NCBI GenBank assembly: GCA_001570385.1
Contig: BBYL01000016.1
Span: forward strand, 62,001 to 126,000
Direction: 5' to 3'
Source of the DNA: Microtetraspora glauca
GTDB lineage: Bacteria > Actinomycetota > Actinomycetes > Streptosporangiales > Streptosporangiaceae
Length of the DNA: 64,000 bases
Shown here: one piece after another, positions 7,489 to 14,924 of the stretch
Numbering within the stretch: the first letter of the stretch is position 1
Layout: every line of letters starts with the position of its first letter
Position numbers and translations under genes: made by a program
The notes under the pieces: model-generated
Database searches by the model: none
Told to the model about the DNA's origin: nothing
The model's input: only the letters and a program-made list of their open reading frames with translations

Positions 7489-9951
7489 GTGGACGAGCTG
7501 GTGTACGACCCGCAGGCGCTGCAGGCCAAGTGGCTGCGGCGCTGGGAGGAGCTGAATCCCTTCGCGGCGGTGGAGGACGCGGCGGACACCCGGCCGCGCA
7601 GGTACATGCTCGACATGTTCGCCTACCCGTCGGGCGACCTCCACATGGGGCACGGCGAGGTGTTCGCCATCGGCGACGTGATCGCGCGCTACTGGTTCCA
7701 GAAGGGCTACAACGTCCTGCACCCCGTCGGCTGGGACTCCTTCGGCCTGCCCGCGGAGAACGCCGCGATCAAGCGCGACGCGCACCCCGCCGAGTGGACC
7801 TACGCCAACATCGAGACCCAGGCGAACTCCTTCAAGCGTTACGCGGTCTCCTTCGACTGGTCGCGGCGGCTGCACACCAGCGACGAGGACTACTACCGCT
7901 GGAACCAGTGGCTGTTCAACCGCTTCTTCGAGCGGGGCCTGGCCTACCGCAGGGGCGGGCTGGTCAACTGGTGTCCCACCGACCAGACGGTGCTGGCCAA
8001 CGAGCAGGTCGTGGCGGGCAAGTGCGAGCGCTGCGGCTCCGACGTCGTCCGCCGCGAGCTGACGCAGTGGTACTTCAAGATCACTGACTACGCCGACCGG
8101 CTGCTGGACGACATGAAGCTGCTCGAGCACGGCTGGCCGGAGCGCGTGCTCACCATGCAGCGCAACTGGATCGGCCGCTCGACCGGCGCCGACGTCCAGT
8201 TCGAGATCGAGGGCAGGGACGAGCCGGTCACGGTCTACACCACCCGGCCCGACACCCTGTACGGCGCGACCTTCTTCGTGGTCGCCGCCGACGCCCCGCT
8301 GGCCGAGGAGATCGTGGCCCCCGGGCAGCGTGAGGCGCTGGCCGCGTACCGCGCCGAGGTCGCCAAGCTGTCCGACATCGAGCGCCTGTCCACCGAAAAG
8401 GAGAAGACGGGCGTCTTCCTGGGCGTGCACGCCGTCAACCCGGTGAACGGCGAGCGGATCCCGGTCTGGGCGGCCGACTACGTCCTGTCCGACTACGGCC
8501 ACGGCGCGATCATGGCGGTTCCCGCCCACGACCAGCGCGACCTGGACTTCGCGGTGAAGTTCGGGCTGCCGGTCAAGGTCGTCGTGCACACCGGCCTGGC
8601 CGATCCGGGCGAGACCGGTATCGCGACCCCCGGTGAGGGCACCCTGGTCAACTCCGGGCCGCTGGACGGCCTGTCCAAGTCCGAGGCCATCGCGCGGATC
8701 ACGCAGGTCCTGGCCGAGCGGGGCACCGGCCACGCGGCGGTCAACTTCCGGCTGCGCGACTGGCTGCTGTCCCGGCAGCGTTTCTGGGGCACCCCGATCC
8801 CGATCATCCACTGCCCGGACTGCGGCGAGGTGCCCGTCCCCGACGACCAGCTCCCCGTCACGCTGCCCGACCTGCGCGGCGCCGACCTCAAGCCGAAGGG
8901 CGTCTCGCCCCTGGCCGCGGCCACGGACTGGGTCAACGTGGAGTGCCCCAAGTGCGGCGGAGCCGCCAGGCGGGACACCGACACGATGGACACCTTCGTC
9001 GACTCGTCGTGGTACTTCCTGCGTTACTGCTCCCCGGGGTATGAGGACGGCCCGTTCGACGTCGCCCAGGTCCGCAAGTGGGGTCCGATCGACCAGTACA
9101 TCGGCGGGCAGGAGCACGCCGTGCTCCACCTGCTGTACTCGCGGTTCTTCATCAAGGTGCTGCACGACATGGGCATGGTGACCTTCACCGAACCGTTCAT
9201 GCGCCTGCTGAACCAGGGCCAGGTCATCAACCAGGGCAAGGCCATGTCCAAGTCCCTGGGCAACGGTGTCGATCTCGGCAAGCAGATCGACGACTTCGGG
9301 GTGGACGCGGTCCGGCTGACCATGATCTTCGCCGGCCCGCCGGAGGACGACATCGACTGGGCCGACGTCTCGCCCGCAGCCTCGCAGAAGTTCCTGGCCC
9401 GCGCCTTCCGCGTGATGGCCGAGGCCGGTGCCGCCTCCGCGCCCGGCGCCGACCCCGCGAGCGGGGACCTGGAACTGCGCAAGGTCACCCACCGCACCAT
9501 CGACGAGGTCACCAAGCTGCTCGAGTCGTACCGCTTCAATGTCGCGGTGGCCCGCATGATGGAGCTCACCTCGGCGGCGCGCAAGGCCATCGACTCCGGC
9601 CCGGGTGCCGGCGATACCGCCGTGCGTGAGGCCGCCGAGACGCTGGCCGTCATGCTGTCACTCGTCGCGCCGTACGTCGCGGAGGAGGGCTGGGAGAAGC
9701 TCGGCCACGCGCCGTCGGTGGCCAAGGCCGGCTGGCCGGTCGCCGACCCGGCGCTGCTGGTGCAGGAGTCGGTCACCTGCGTCGTCCAGGTCGCCGGCAA
9801 GGTCCGGGACCGCCTGGAGGTGTCGCCGGGAATCTCCGCCGCCGAACTGGAGGCGCTGGCCCTGGGCAGCGAGAAGGTCCGGCAGTACCTCGACGGTGCC
9901 CCGCGCAAGGTGATCGTGCGCGAGCCGAAGCTGGTCAACATCGTCCCGTGA
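7489..9951 (+). CDS. leuS: Leucyl-tRNA synthetase
   Basis: Class I aminoacyl-tRNA synthetase that charges tRNA-Leu. I chose the GTG at 7489 (820 residues) because GGGAG lies 5 nt before it and the protein then begins just ahead of the conserved YDPQALQAKWLRRWEE segment. A GTG at 7435 would begin inside the attenuator region. Motifs seen are the HIGH equivalent HMGH near residue 52, Cys pairs CERCGS, CPDCG and CPKCGG of zinc-binding type, the Thr-rich editing-domain motif TTRPDTLYG, and the KMSKS loop as KAMSKS near residue 584. The length is in the range of bacterial LeuS. Expression is probably set by the attenuator upstream. Confidence 0.97.
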   Translation: MDELVYDPQALQAKWLRRWEELNPFAAVEDAADTRPRRYMLDMFAYPSGDLHMGHGEVFAIGDVIARYWFQKGYNVLHPVGWDSFGLPAENAAIKRDAHPAEWTYANIETQANSFKRYAVSFDWSRRLHTSDEDYYRWNQWLFNRFFERGLAYRRGGLVNWCPTDQTVLANEQVVAGKCERCGSDVVRRELTQWYFKITDYADRLLDDMKLLEHGWPERVLTMQRNWIGRSTGADVQFEIEGRDEPVTVYTTRPDTLYGATFFVVAADAPLAEEIVAPGQREALAAYRAEVAKLSDIERLSTEKEKTGVFLGVHAVNPVNGERIPVWAADYVLSDYGHGAIMAVPAHDQRDLDFAVKFGLPVKVVVHTGLADPGETGIATPGEGTLVNSGPLDGLSKSEAIARITQVLAERGTGHAAVNFRLRDWLLSRQRFWGTPIPIIHCPDCGEVPVPDDQLPVTLPDLRGADLKPKGVSPLAAATDWVNVECPKCGGAARRDTDTMDTFVDSSWYFLRYCSPGYEDGPFDVAQVRKWGPIDQYIGGQEHAVLHLLYSRFFIKVLHDMGMVTFTEPFMRLLNQGQVINQGKAMSKSLGNGVDLGKQIDDFGVDAVRLTMIFAGPPEDDIDWADVSPAASQKFLARAFRVMAEAGAASAPGADPASGDLELRKVTHRTIDEVTKLLESYRFNVAVARMMELTSAARKAIDSGPGAGDTAVREAAETLAVMLSLVAPYVAEEGWEKLGHAPSVAKAGWPVADPALLVQESVTCVVQVAGKVRDRLEVSPGISAAELEALALGSEKVRQYLDGAPRKVIVREPKLVNIVP

Positions 9952-10073
9952 CGCCCGTGGCGCGTGGCCGCGATACCCGGCGACCGTCGTGTGCCGCGGC
10001 CACGCTCATGCCCGCGCGCGGGGCTGGTGTGGGATCTGGCGTTCCGCGACGAACTGGACGCTCTCACCGGCCG

Positions 10074-10102
10074 TTGACGCGGGGCGATCCGCCCGACAAA
10101 AT
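10074..10102 (+). promoter_or_regulatory. Likely promoter of the GH5 cellulase
   Basis: TTGACG (10074-10079) and CAAAAT (10097-10102) are separated by 17 bp, a fair match to a housekeeping promoter. Transcription from about 10109 would give a leader of some 130 nt that carries both hairpins upstream of the cellulase start. Confidence 0.45.
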
Positions 10103-10161
10103 GGCGCGCGAGCCATATATCGAACATTGTTAGGCGTGCGGTCAGGGCATGCCACGACCAT

Positions 10162-10179
10162 CCACCGCGCATGCGGTGG
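10162..10179 (+). other. Hairpin in cellulase 5' leader
   Basis: CCACCGC and GCGGTGG form a perfect 7-bp stem around a GCAT loop. No T run follows, so a simple terminator is unlikely. It lies about 60 nt upstream of the cellulase start and may be part of a leader control element with the next hairpin. Confidence 0.45.
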
Positions 10180-10217
10180 TCCTGGAGCGTGCGCCTGACC
10201 GTCCGGCTCACGTCGGG

Positions 10218-10239
10218 GTGCCTCCAGGATGGGAGGCAC
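10218..10239 (+). promoter_or_regulatory. Hairpin that pairs off the cellulase Shine-Dalgarno
   Basis: GTGCCTCC (10218-10225) is the exact complement of GGAGGCAC (10232-10239), with a 6-nt loop. The 3' arm contains most of the only Shine-Dalgarno (GGGAGG, 10231-10236), which sits 6 nt before the TTG start. When the stem forms, translation initiation should be blocked. Confidence 0.55.
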
Positions 10240-10242
10240 GTC

Positions 10243-11865
10243 TTGTCCAGACGTATTCTCGGCGCGCTGGCGACCGTCGCGGCGATGGCCGCGGCCGTGC
10301 TCGTCGCGACCGGCTCGCCCGCACAGGCGGCGGGCACGGGGTCCGGATACCTGCACACCAGCGGCAACAAGATCGTGGACAGCACCGGAACGACGGTCCG
10401 GCTGACCGGCATCAACTGGTTCGGAATGGAGACCGACAACAAGACGTTCCACGGCCTGTGGTCGGGGAACCCCTGGAAGAGCCAGCTCGACCTGATGGCG
10501 AGTCTCGGATACAACACCATCCGGGTCCCGTGGTCCGACGACGCGGTCAAGCCGGGCGCCGTCGCCACGAGCGTCAACACCTACACCAACCCCGACCTGG
10601 TCGGCCTGTCCCCGACGCAGATCCTCGACAAGGTCGTGGACTACGCCGGCAGCAAGGGCATGCGGATCATCCTCGACCGGCACCGGCCGTCCAGCGCGGG
10701 CCAGTCGCCGCTCTGGTACACCTCCACGGTCTCCGAGGCGACCTGGATCGCCAACTGGAAGTCGTTCGCGCAGCACTACGCGGGCGACACGACCGTCATC
10801 GGAGCCGACCTGCACAACGAGCCGCACGCCGAGGGCACCAACCCGGCGGCCACCGGCGCGTGCTGGGGCTGCGGCGACGTCAACCGCGACTGGCGGCTGG
10901 CGGCGGAGCGGGCGGGGAACGCGATCCTCGCGGTCCAGCCCAACTGGCTGATCTTCGTCGAGGGAGTGAGCTGCCCGAGCGGCGGCCTGTCCAACATCTG
11001 GGACAACGACCCCAGCAACGACGAGGACTGCGGCTGGTGGGGCGGCAACCTCAGCAAGGCCAAGGACTACCCGGTCCGGCTGGACGTGCCCAACCGCCTG
11101 GTCTACTCGCCCCACGAGTACGCCACCTCGGTCTACCACCAGGCGTGGTTCGACGACCCGGCCTACCCGGCGAACATGCCCGCCATCTGGGACCGGTACT
11201 GGGGATACCTGTACAAACAGAACATCGCCCCGATCATGGTGGGTGAGTTCGGCACCACTCTGGCCGCCAACGTCGACAAGATCTGGCTTCAGGAGCTGAT
11301 GAAGTACCTGGGGACGGGCGTCAACGGCATGTCGTTCACGTACTGGTCGTGGAACCCGAACTCCGGCGACACGGGCGGCATCCTCAAGGACGACTGGACC
11401 ACCGTGGACCAGGCCAAGCAGAGCATCCTGCAGCCGTACCTGATCCCGCCGGTGGGCGGCACGTCCTCCCCGTCCCCGTCCCCGTCGCCTTCGGCATCGC
11501 CCTCCGCGTCCCCGTCCGCGTCCCCGTCCGCGTCCCCGTCCGCGTCCCCGTCCGCGGGCAAGGCGTGTACGGCGACCTACATGGTGGCCAACTCGTGGGC
11601 GGGCGGCTTCCAGGGTGAGGTCGCCGTCAAGAACACCGGCACGACGGCGACGTCGGGCTGGACCGTGACGTGGACCTTCCCCAACGGCCAGACGATCAGC
11701 CAGCTCTGGAACGGCACACTGTCCGCCGGCGGATCCGCGGTCACGGTGACCAACCTGAGTTGGAACGGAGGCCTGGCGGTGAACGCCTCGACCACGTTCG
11801 GCTTCCAGGCGTCCTGGTCCGGGACCAACGGAATCCCGGCCTCGGTCACCTGCGCCGCCGCCTGA
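10243..11865 (+). CDS. Secreted GH5 cellulase (endo-beta-1,4-glucanase) with CBM2
   Basis: Translation from the TTG at 10243, which has GGGAGG 6 nt upstream, gives a 540-residue preprotein. It has a Sec signal peptide ending SPAQAA (about residues 1-30), a GH5 catalytic domain, a Pro-Ser/Ala-Ser linker near residues 407-440, and a C-terminal family 2 cellulose-binding module. The GH5 acid/base Glu is in DLHNEPH (near residue 192) and the nucleophile Glu in VGEFGTT (near residue 334). Family 2 modules bind crystalline cellulose through surface Trp residues and are closed by a Cys pair, here KACTA and SVTCAA. The enzyme should hydrolyse internal bonds of cellulose or related beta-glucans outside the cell. 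The 5' leader carries two hairpins, one over the ribosome site. Confidence 0.93.
   Translation: MSRRILGALATVAAMAAAVLVATGSPAQAAGTGSGYLHTSGNKIVDSTGTTVRLTGINWFGMETDNKTFHGLWSGNPWKSQLDLMASLGYNTIRVPWSDDAVKPGAVATSVNTYTNPDLVGLSPTQILDKVVDYAGSKGMRIILDRHRPSSAGQSPLWYTSTVSEATWIANWKSFAQHYAGDTTVIGADLHNEPHAEGTNPAATGACWGCGDVNRDWRLAAERAGNAILAVQPNWLIFVEGVSCPSGGLSNIWDNDPSNDEDCGWWGGNLSKAKDYPVRLDVPNRLVYSPHEYATSVYHQAWFDDPAYPANMPAIWDRYWGYLYKQNIAPIMVGEFGTTLAANVDKIWLQELMKYLGTGVNGMSFTYWSWNPNSGDTGGILKDDWTTVDQAKQSILQPYLIPPVGGTSSPSPSPSPSASPSASPSASPSASPSASPSAGKACTATYMVANSWAGGFQGEVAVKNTGTTATSGWTVTWTFPNGQTISQLWNGTLSAGGSAVTVTNLSWNGGLAVNASTTFGFQASWSGTNGIPASVTCAAA
11509..11556 (+). repeat. Four perfect 12-bp repeats encoding the cellulase linker
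   Basis: TCCCCGTCCGCG is repeated four times without change and encodes Ser-Pro-Ser-Ala units between the GH5 and CBM2 domains. Degenerate copies precede it from about 11464. Such perfect copies suggest recent slippage and probable length variation between strains. Confidence 0.9.
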
Positions 11866-11981
11866 GCCGTACCCGGTCCGGCCGGTAGCACCGCCTGACC
11901 CGAGCCGCCGCCCGATCCGCACCGGGCGGCGGCTCCGTCAGGACAGTGCCCTCAGGACAGCGCCTCCGGGCGGCGGCTCCG

Positions 11982-13103
11982 TCAGGACAGCGCGGTGGAG
12001 ATCCGGGTCAGGATCTCTTCCAGGATCGGCTCCGAGGTACCGAAGTTGATCCGCGCGTAACCCTCGCCGCCCGGTCCGAACAACGGGCCGGGATTGAGCC
12101 TGACCCGCGCCTCCCGCTCCAGGTAGGCGGCGGGGTCCTCGTCGAGGAAGCCGAGGTCGAGCCACCCCAGATAGGTGGCCTGGGGGATCCGGTAGCCCAC
12201 TCGGGACGGCAGCCGCTCGGCGATGAGCCGGCGGTTGCGGTCCAGGATGGCGAGGACCTCGGCCAGCCAGGCGTCGCCGTGCCGCCAGGCGGCCACGGTC
12301 GCCTCCACACCGAGCAGGTTGGGCGCGCCGTAGATGTGCGCGGGCTGCCGGTTCACCGCGTCGCGTACGGCCGGTGCGCCGAGATGCGCGACGGAGCAGC
12401 GGATGCCGCCCATGTTGAACGCCTTCGTCGCGGAGGTGAGCGTGACGGTGCGGGCGGGCAGCAGCGTGCCGAAGGGGATGTGTGACTGCGGCCCGTACGT
12501 CAGGTCGGCGTGGATCTCGTCGGAGAGGACCAGGGCGTCGTGCCGCTCGGCGTACTCGGCGAGCGCGCCCAACTCCTCGGCGGTGAACACCCGGCCAGTG
12601 GGGTTGTGCGGGTTGACCAGCAGCAGCACGGCGGCCGGCTCGTCCGGCACCTCGAACCGCCACCCGTCGCCGTCCGGCAGCATCGGGATGGACAGCAGCC
12701 GCCGTCCCATCTCGGCGATGGTGTCCAGGAACGGGTGGTAGGCCGGAGTGTGCAGGGCGACGGTGTCACCCGGCCGGGTCGTCAGGTGCAGCAACACCTG
12801 GAGGGCCTGGTTGATGTCGCTGTAGGACCGGACGTGGCCGGGATCGGGGCGGAAGCCGTACCGGGTCTCCATGCGCTCGGCGAACGCTTCGGCGAGGGGA
12901 CCGACGGAGGGCTCGTCCAGCCACGAGGGATAGCCGAGGTCGGTCTCGGCGCGGCGCGTCACCGCCTCGCGCACCGCCTGCGGAACGGGGAAGTCCATGT
13001 CGGCGACCCAGGAGGGGATCACGCCGGGCGAGGTCTGCGACCACTTGAGACCGTCGCGTAGGGAGGCGTCCTCCAGGCTGAGCTGGTCAAGGTTGCGCGT
13101 CAC
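11982..13103 (-). CDS. MalY/PatB-type PLP aminotransferase family C-S beta-lyase
   Basis: This is a 373-residue fold-type I PLP enzyme. The signature VADMDFPVP near residue 33 and the segment YSDINQALQVLL are typical of the MalY/PatB branch, which cleaves cystathionine or other cysteine S-conjugates. It also has the NPHNPTGRVF motif and the PLP lysine in SATKAFN near residue 227. The GTG start at 13103 lies about 20 nt downstream of a symmetric palindrome that could be its operator. It follows lexA on the same strand, but a strong hairpin separates them, so it is probably a separate transcription unit. A true aminotransferase role is less likely given the signature. Confidence 0.88.
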   Translation of the reverse strand: MTRNLDQLSLEDASLRDGLKWSQTSPGVIPSWVADMDFPVPQAVREAVTRRAETDLGYPSWLDEPSVGPLAEAFAERMETRYGFRPDPGHVRSYSDINQALQVLLHLTTRPGDTVALHTPAYHPFLDTIAEMGRRLLSIPMLPDGDGWRFEVPDEPAAVLLLVNPHNPTGRVFTAEELGALAEYAERHDALVLSDEIHADLTYGPQSHIPFGTLLPARTVTLTSATKAFNMGGIRCSVAHLGAPAVRDAVNRQPAHIYGAPNLLGVEATVAAWRHGDAWLAEVLAILDRNRRLIAERLPSRVGYRIPQATYLGWLDLGFLDEDPAAYLEREARVRLNPGPLFGPGGEGYARINFGTSEPILEEILTRISTALS

Positions 13104-13121
13104 AGAGCAAGCCTATTTGCG

Positions 13122-13138
13122 GCAATCACCCTGATTGC
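13122..13138 (-). promoter_or_regulatory. Palindrome upstream of the C-S lyase gene
   Basis: GCAATCA and TGATTGC are perfect inverted repeats around CCC, about 20 bp before the GTG start. A -10-like AAATAG lies between it and the start. The size and place fit an operator for a dimeric regulator; which one is unknown. Confidence 0.4.
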
Positions 13139-13146
13139 TCCGTGAC

Positions 13147-13178
13147 CGCTCCGCGGTGACAGAGGTCACCGCGGAGCG
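13147..13178 (-). terminator. Strong hairpin downstream of lexA
   Basis: A perfect 14-bp stem (13147-13160 with 13165-13178) with an AGAG loop and no T run, which is usual for actinomycete terminators. It lies between the lexA stop and the C-S lyase promoter. Confidence 0.7.
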
Positions 13179-13203
13179 ACGCCGGATGCGCGGTCCGGAG
13201 GGT

Positions 13204-13222
13204 CGGCCCGCTCGGCGGGCCG
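13204..13222 (-). terminator. Second hairpin just after lexA stop
   Basis: CGGCCCGC and GCGGGCCG form an 8-bp stem with a 3-nt loop, 6 bp from the lexA stop codon. With the next hairpin it makes a tandem terminator. Confidence 0.5.
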
Positions 13223-13227
13223 GGGAC

Positions 13228-13929
13228 CTAGAGCTTGCGCAGGACCGCGGTGACCTTGCCCAGGACGGTCGCCTCGTCGCCAGGGATCGGCTCGTAGTTG
13301 GCGTTGTGCGGCACCAGCCACACATGCCCGTCCTTGCGCTTGAAGGTCTTCACCGTGGCCTCGCCGTCGATCATGGCGGCCACGACGTCGCCGTTGTCGG
13401 CGACCGGCTGCTGGCGCACCACGACCCAGTCGCCGTCGGCGATGGCGGCGTCGATCATCGAGTCACCGCTGACCTGGAGGAGGAACAGCGTTCCCTCACC
13501 GACCAGCTGCTTCGGCAACGCGAAGACGTCCTCGATGCTCTGCTCGGCCAGGATCGGGCCTCCGGCGGCGATGCGGCCGACCAGCGGCACGTACGCGGCG
13601 GTCGGGCGGCTGAAGCCGGGCTCCACCTCCGCGGCGTCCGGGTCGACCCACAGCACCGGCTCGCCGGGCAAGCGGACCTCGAGCGCCCGGGGGCGGTGCG
13701 GGTCGCGGCGCAGGTACCCCTTACGCTGCAACGCCGTGAGCTGATGCGACACGCTGGAGGTGCTGGTCAGCTGGACCGCCTCACCGATCTCGCGCATCGA
13801 GGGCGGATATCCGCGCTGCTGCACGGAGTCGCGGATGACCTCGAGGATCTTGCGCTGCCTGGGGGTGAGACCAAGGGAGTCACGCCTGCGCACCGCAAGG
13901 TCGCTGACACTCTCTTCCTGCCCGCTCAC
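13228..13929 (-). CDS. lexA: SOS repressor LexA
   Basis: The protein has 233 residues from the GTG at 13929, which has GGGAGGTGG upstream. The reading frame is open further upstream but without a good ribosome site. LexA represses DNA-damage genes and cleaves itself when RecA filaments form. The N-terminal winged helix is LTPRQRKILEVIRDSVQQRG followed by the recognition segment TSTSSVSHQL. The cleavage site Ala-Gly is in RIAAGGPI, and the catalytic pair is Ser in GDSMIDAAI and Lys in ATVKTFKRK. It is divergent from nrdR, and SOS boxes lie in the shared intergenic region, so it should regulate itself and perhaps nrdR-nrdJ. Confidence 0.97.
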   Translation of the reverse strand: MSGQEESVSDLAVRRRDSLGLTPRQRKILEVIRDSVQQRGYPPSMREIGEAVQLTSTSSVSHQLTALQRKGYLRRDPHRPRALEVRLPGEPVLWVDPDAAEVEPGFSRPTAAYVPLVGRIAAGGPILAEQSIEDVFALPKQLVGEGTLFLLQVSGDSMIDAAIADGDWVVVRQQPVADNGDVVAAMIDGEATVKTFKRKDGHVWLVPHNANYEPIPGDEATVLGKVTAVLRKL

Positions 13930-13996
13930 CAAACCACCTCCCAATCCGTGTTCTTCATGTCGCACAGAGCGACGGTACCTCGATCCAAGATCATCA

Positions 13997-14012
13997 TCAA
14001 ACAATTGTTCGA
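13997..14012 (-). promoter_or_regulatory. LexA operator (SOS box)
   Basis: On the minus strand this reads TCGAAC-AATT-GTTTGA, one mismatch from the actinobacterial consensus TCGAAC-N4-GTTCGA. It lies 68 bp upstream of the lexA start. Confidence 0.75.
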
Positions 14013-14067
14013 TTCGATGTGAATACCGCCACCTGTGTGGATGTAGCAACATCGTACGGGAGTTCGA

Positions 14068-14083
14068 TCGACATCGTGTTCGA
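14068..14083 (+). promoter_or_regulatory. Second, weaker SOS-box-like site
   Basis: TCGACA-TCGT-GTTCGA has one perfect half-site and two mismatches in the other. It lies between lexA and nrdR, 71 bp from the first box. Confidence 0.45.
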
Positions 14084-14244
14084 TATTGCCGAGATTTCGC
14101 CGATCTTCTTGTAATGTGCCCGCGCGATGCCATCGGGGCCTGCGACACGCCCGGGGTTCAGGGTGATTCCCCAGGTTGAACAGCGACTTCGCCCGAGCCG
14201 TCGCGGCCGACTTGCGTTCAAGGTCGGGCACTTCTACGGTTGGA

Positions 14245-14260
14245 CCACAACATCTAGTAG
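14245..14260 (+). promoter_or_regulatory. NrdR box 1
   Basis: CCACAACATCTAGTAG matches 13 of 16 positions of the actinobacterial NrdR-box form ACACAACATCTAGTGT as I recall it. It is 31 bp from a second box, the spacing known for NrdR operators. Confidence 0.6.
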
Positions 14261-14275
14261 TTACAGCGATGTACT

Positions 14276-14291
14276 TCACCACAGCTTGTGT
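14276..14291 (+). promoter_or_regulatory. NrdR box 2
   Basis: TCACCACAGCTTGTGT matches about 12 of 16 positions of the same motif. The start-to-start distance to box 1 is exactly 31 bp, three helical turns, so two NrdR units would lie on the same face of the DNA. Confidence 0.55.
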
Positions 14292-14354
14292 TTCCGTGAC
14301 CGCTTCACGACGATTTCGTGAGGTGGGCGCAAGCGTTTCCAGGGAGGCGATGAC

Positions 14355-14816
14355 GTGCACTGCCCGTTTTGCCGTCACCCGGACACGCGGGTCGTCGACA
14401 GCCGCTCTACCGAGGACGGGGCCGCGATTCGCCGCCGGCGAACCTGCTCGGAATGCGGGCGCAGGTTCACCACCCAGGAAACCGTTCTGCTCATGGTCAG
14501 CAAGCGCAGCGGAGTGACCGAGCCGTTCTCACGTGACAAGGTCGTCGCCGGTGTGCGGCGGGCCTGCCAGGGACGCCCGGTCGGCGAGGATTCGCTCGCG
14601 CAGCTCGGGCAGCTCGTGGAGGAGAGCATCAGGGCCACCGGATGCGCCGAGATCGCCTCGCACGAGGTGGGCCTGGCCATCCTGGGGCCGCTGCGCGAGC
14701 TGGACGAGGTCGCCTACCTGCGCTTCGCCTCCGTCTATCGGGGGTTCGAGACGCTGGCCGACTTCGAGGCCGAGATCGAGCAGCTCAGAGCCGCGCGCAC
14801 CGCCGTCCAGCAGTAG
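14355..14816 (+). CDS. nrdR: Transcriptional repressor NrdR
   Basis: This 153-residue protein begins at a GTG at 14355. NrdR senses ATP/dATP and represses ribonucleotide reductase genes. It has the N-terminal zinc ribbon (MHCPFCRH and TCSECGRRF, four Cys) and the ATP-cone domain (VSKRSGVTEPFSRDKVVAGV to the YLRFASVYRGFETLADF segment). Its length is normal for the family. It is followed after 108 bp by nrdJ, the usual actinobacterial nrdRJ order, and tandem NrdR boxes lie upstream, so it should regulate itself and nrdJ. Confidence 0.97.
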   Translation: MHCPFCRHPDTRVVDSRSTEDGAAIRRRRTCSECGRRFTTQETVLLMVSKRSGVTEPFSRDKVVAGVRRACQGRPVGEDSLAQLGQLVEESIRATGCAEIASHEVGLAILGPLRELDEVAYLRFASVYRGFETLADFEAEIEQLRAARTAVQQ

Positions 14817-14924
14817 CGGCGGGAGTTGGCGGGACGGCCGACGCGGACGCCCGTCACGCACGGTGGTTAAACAGACACGTGATCGGATGCGAGGGGCTCC
14901 ACCGGGCCCCGGGAGGGGGAATTC

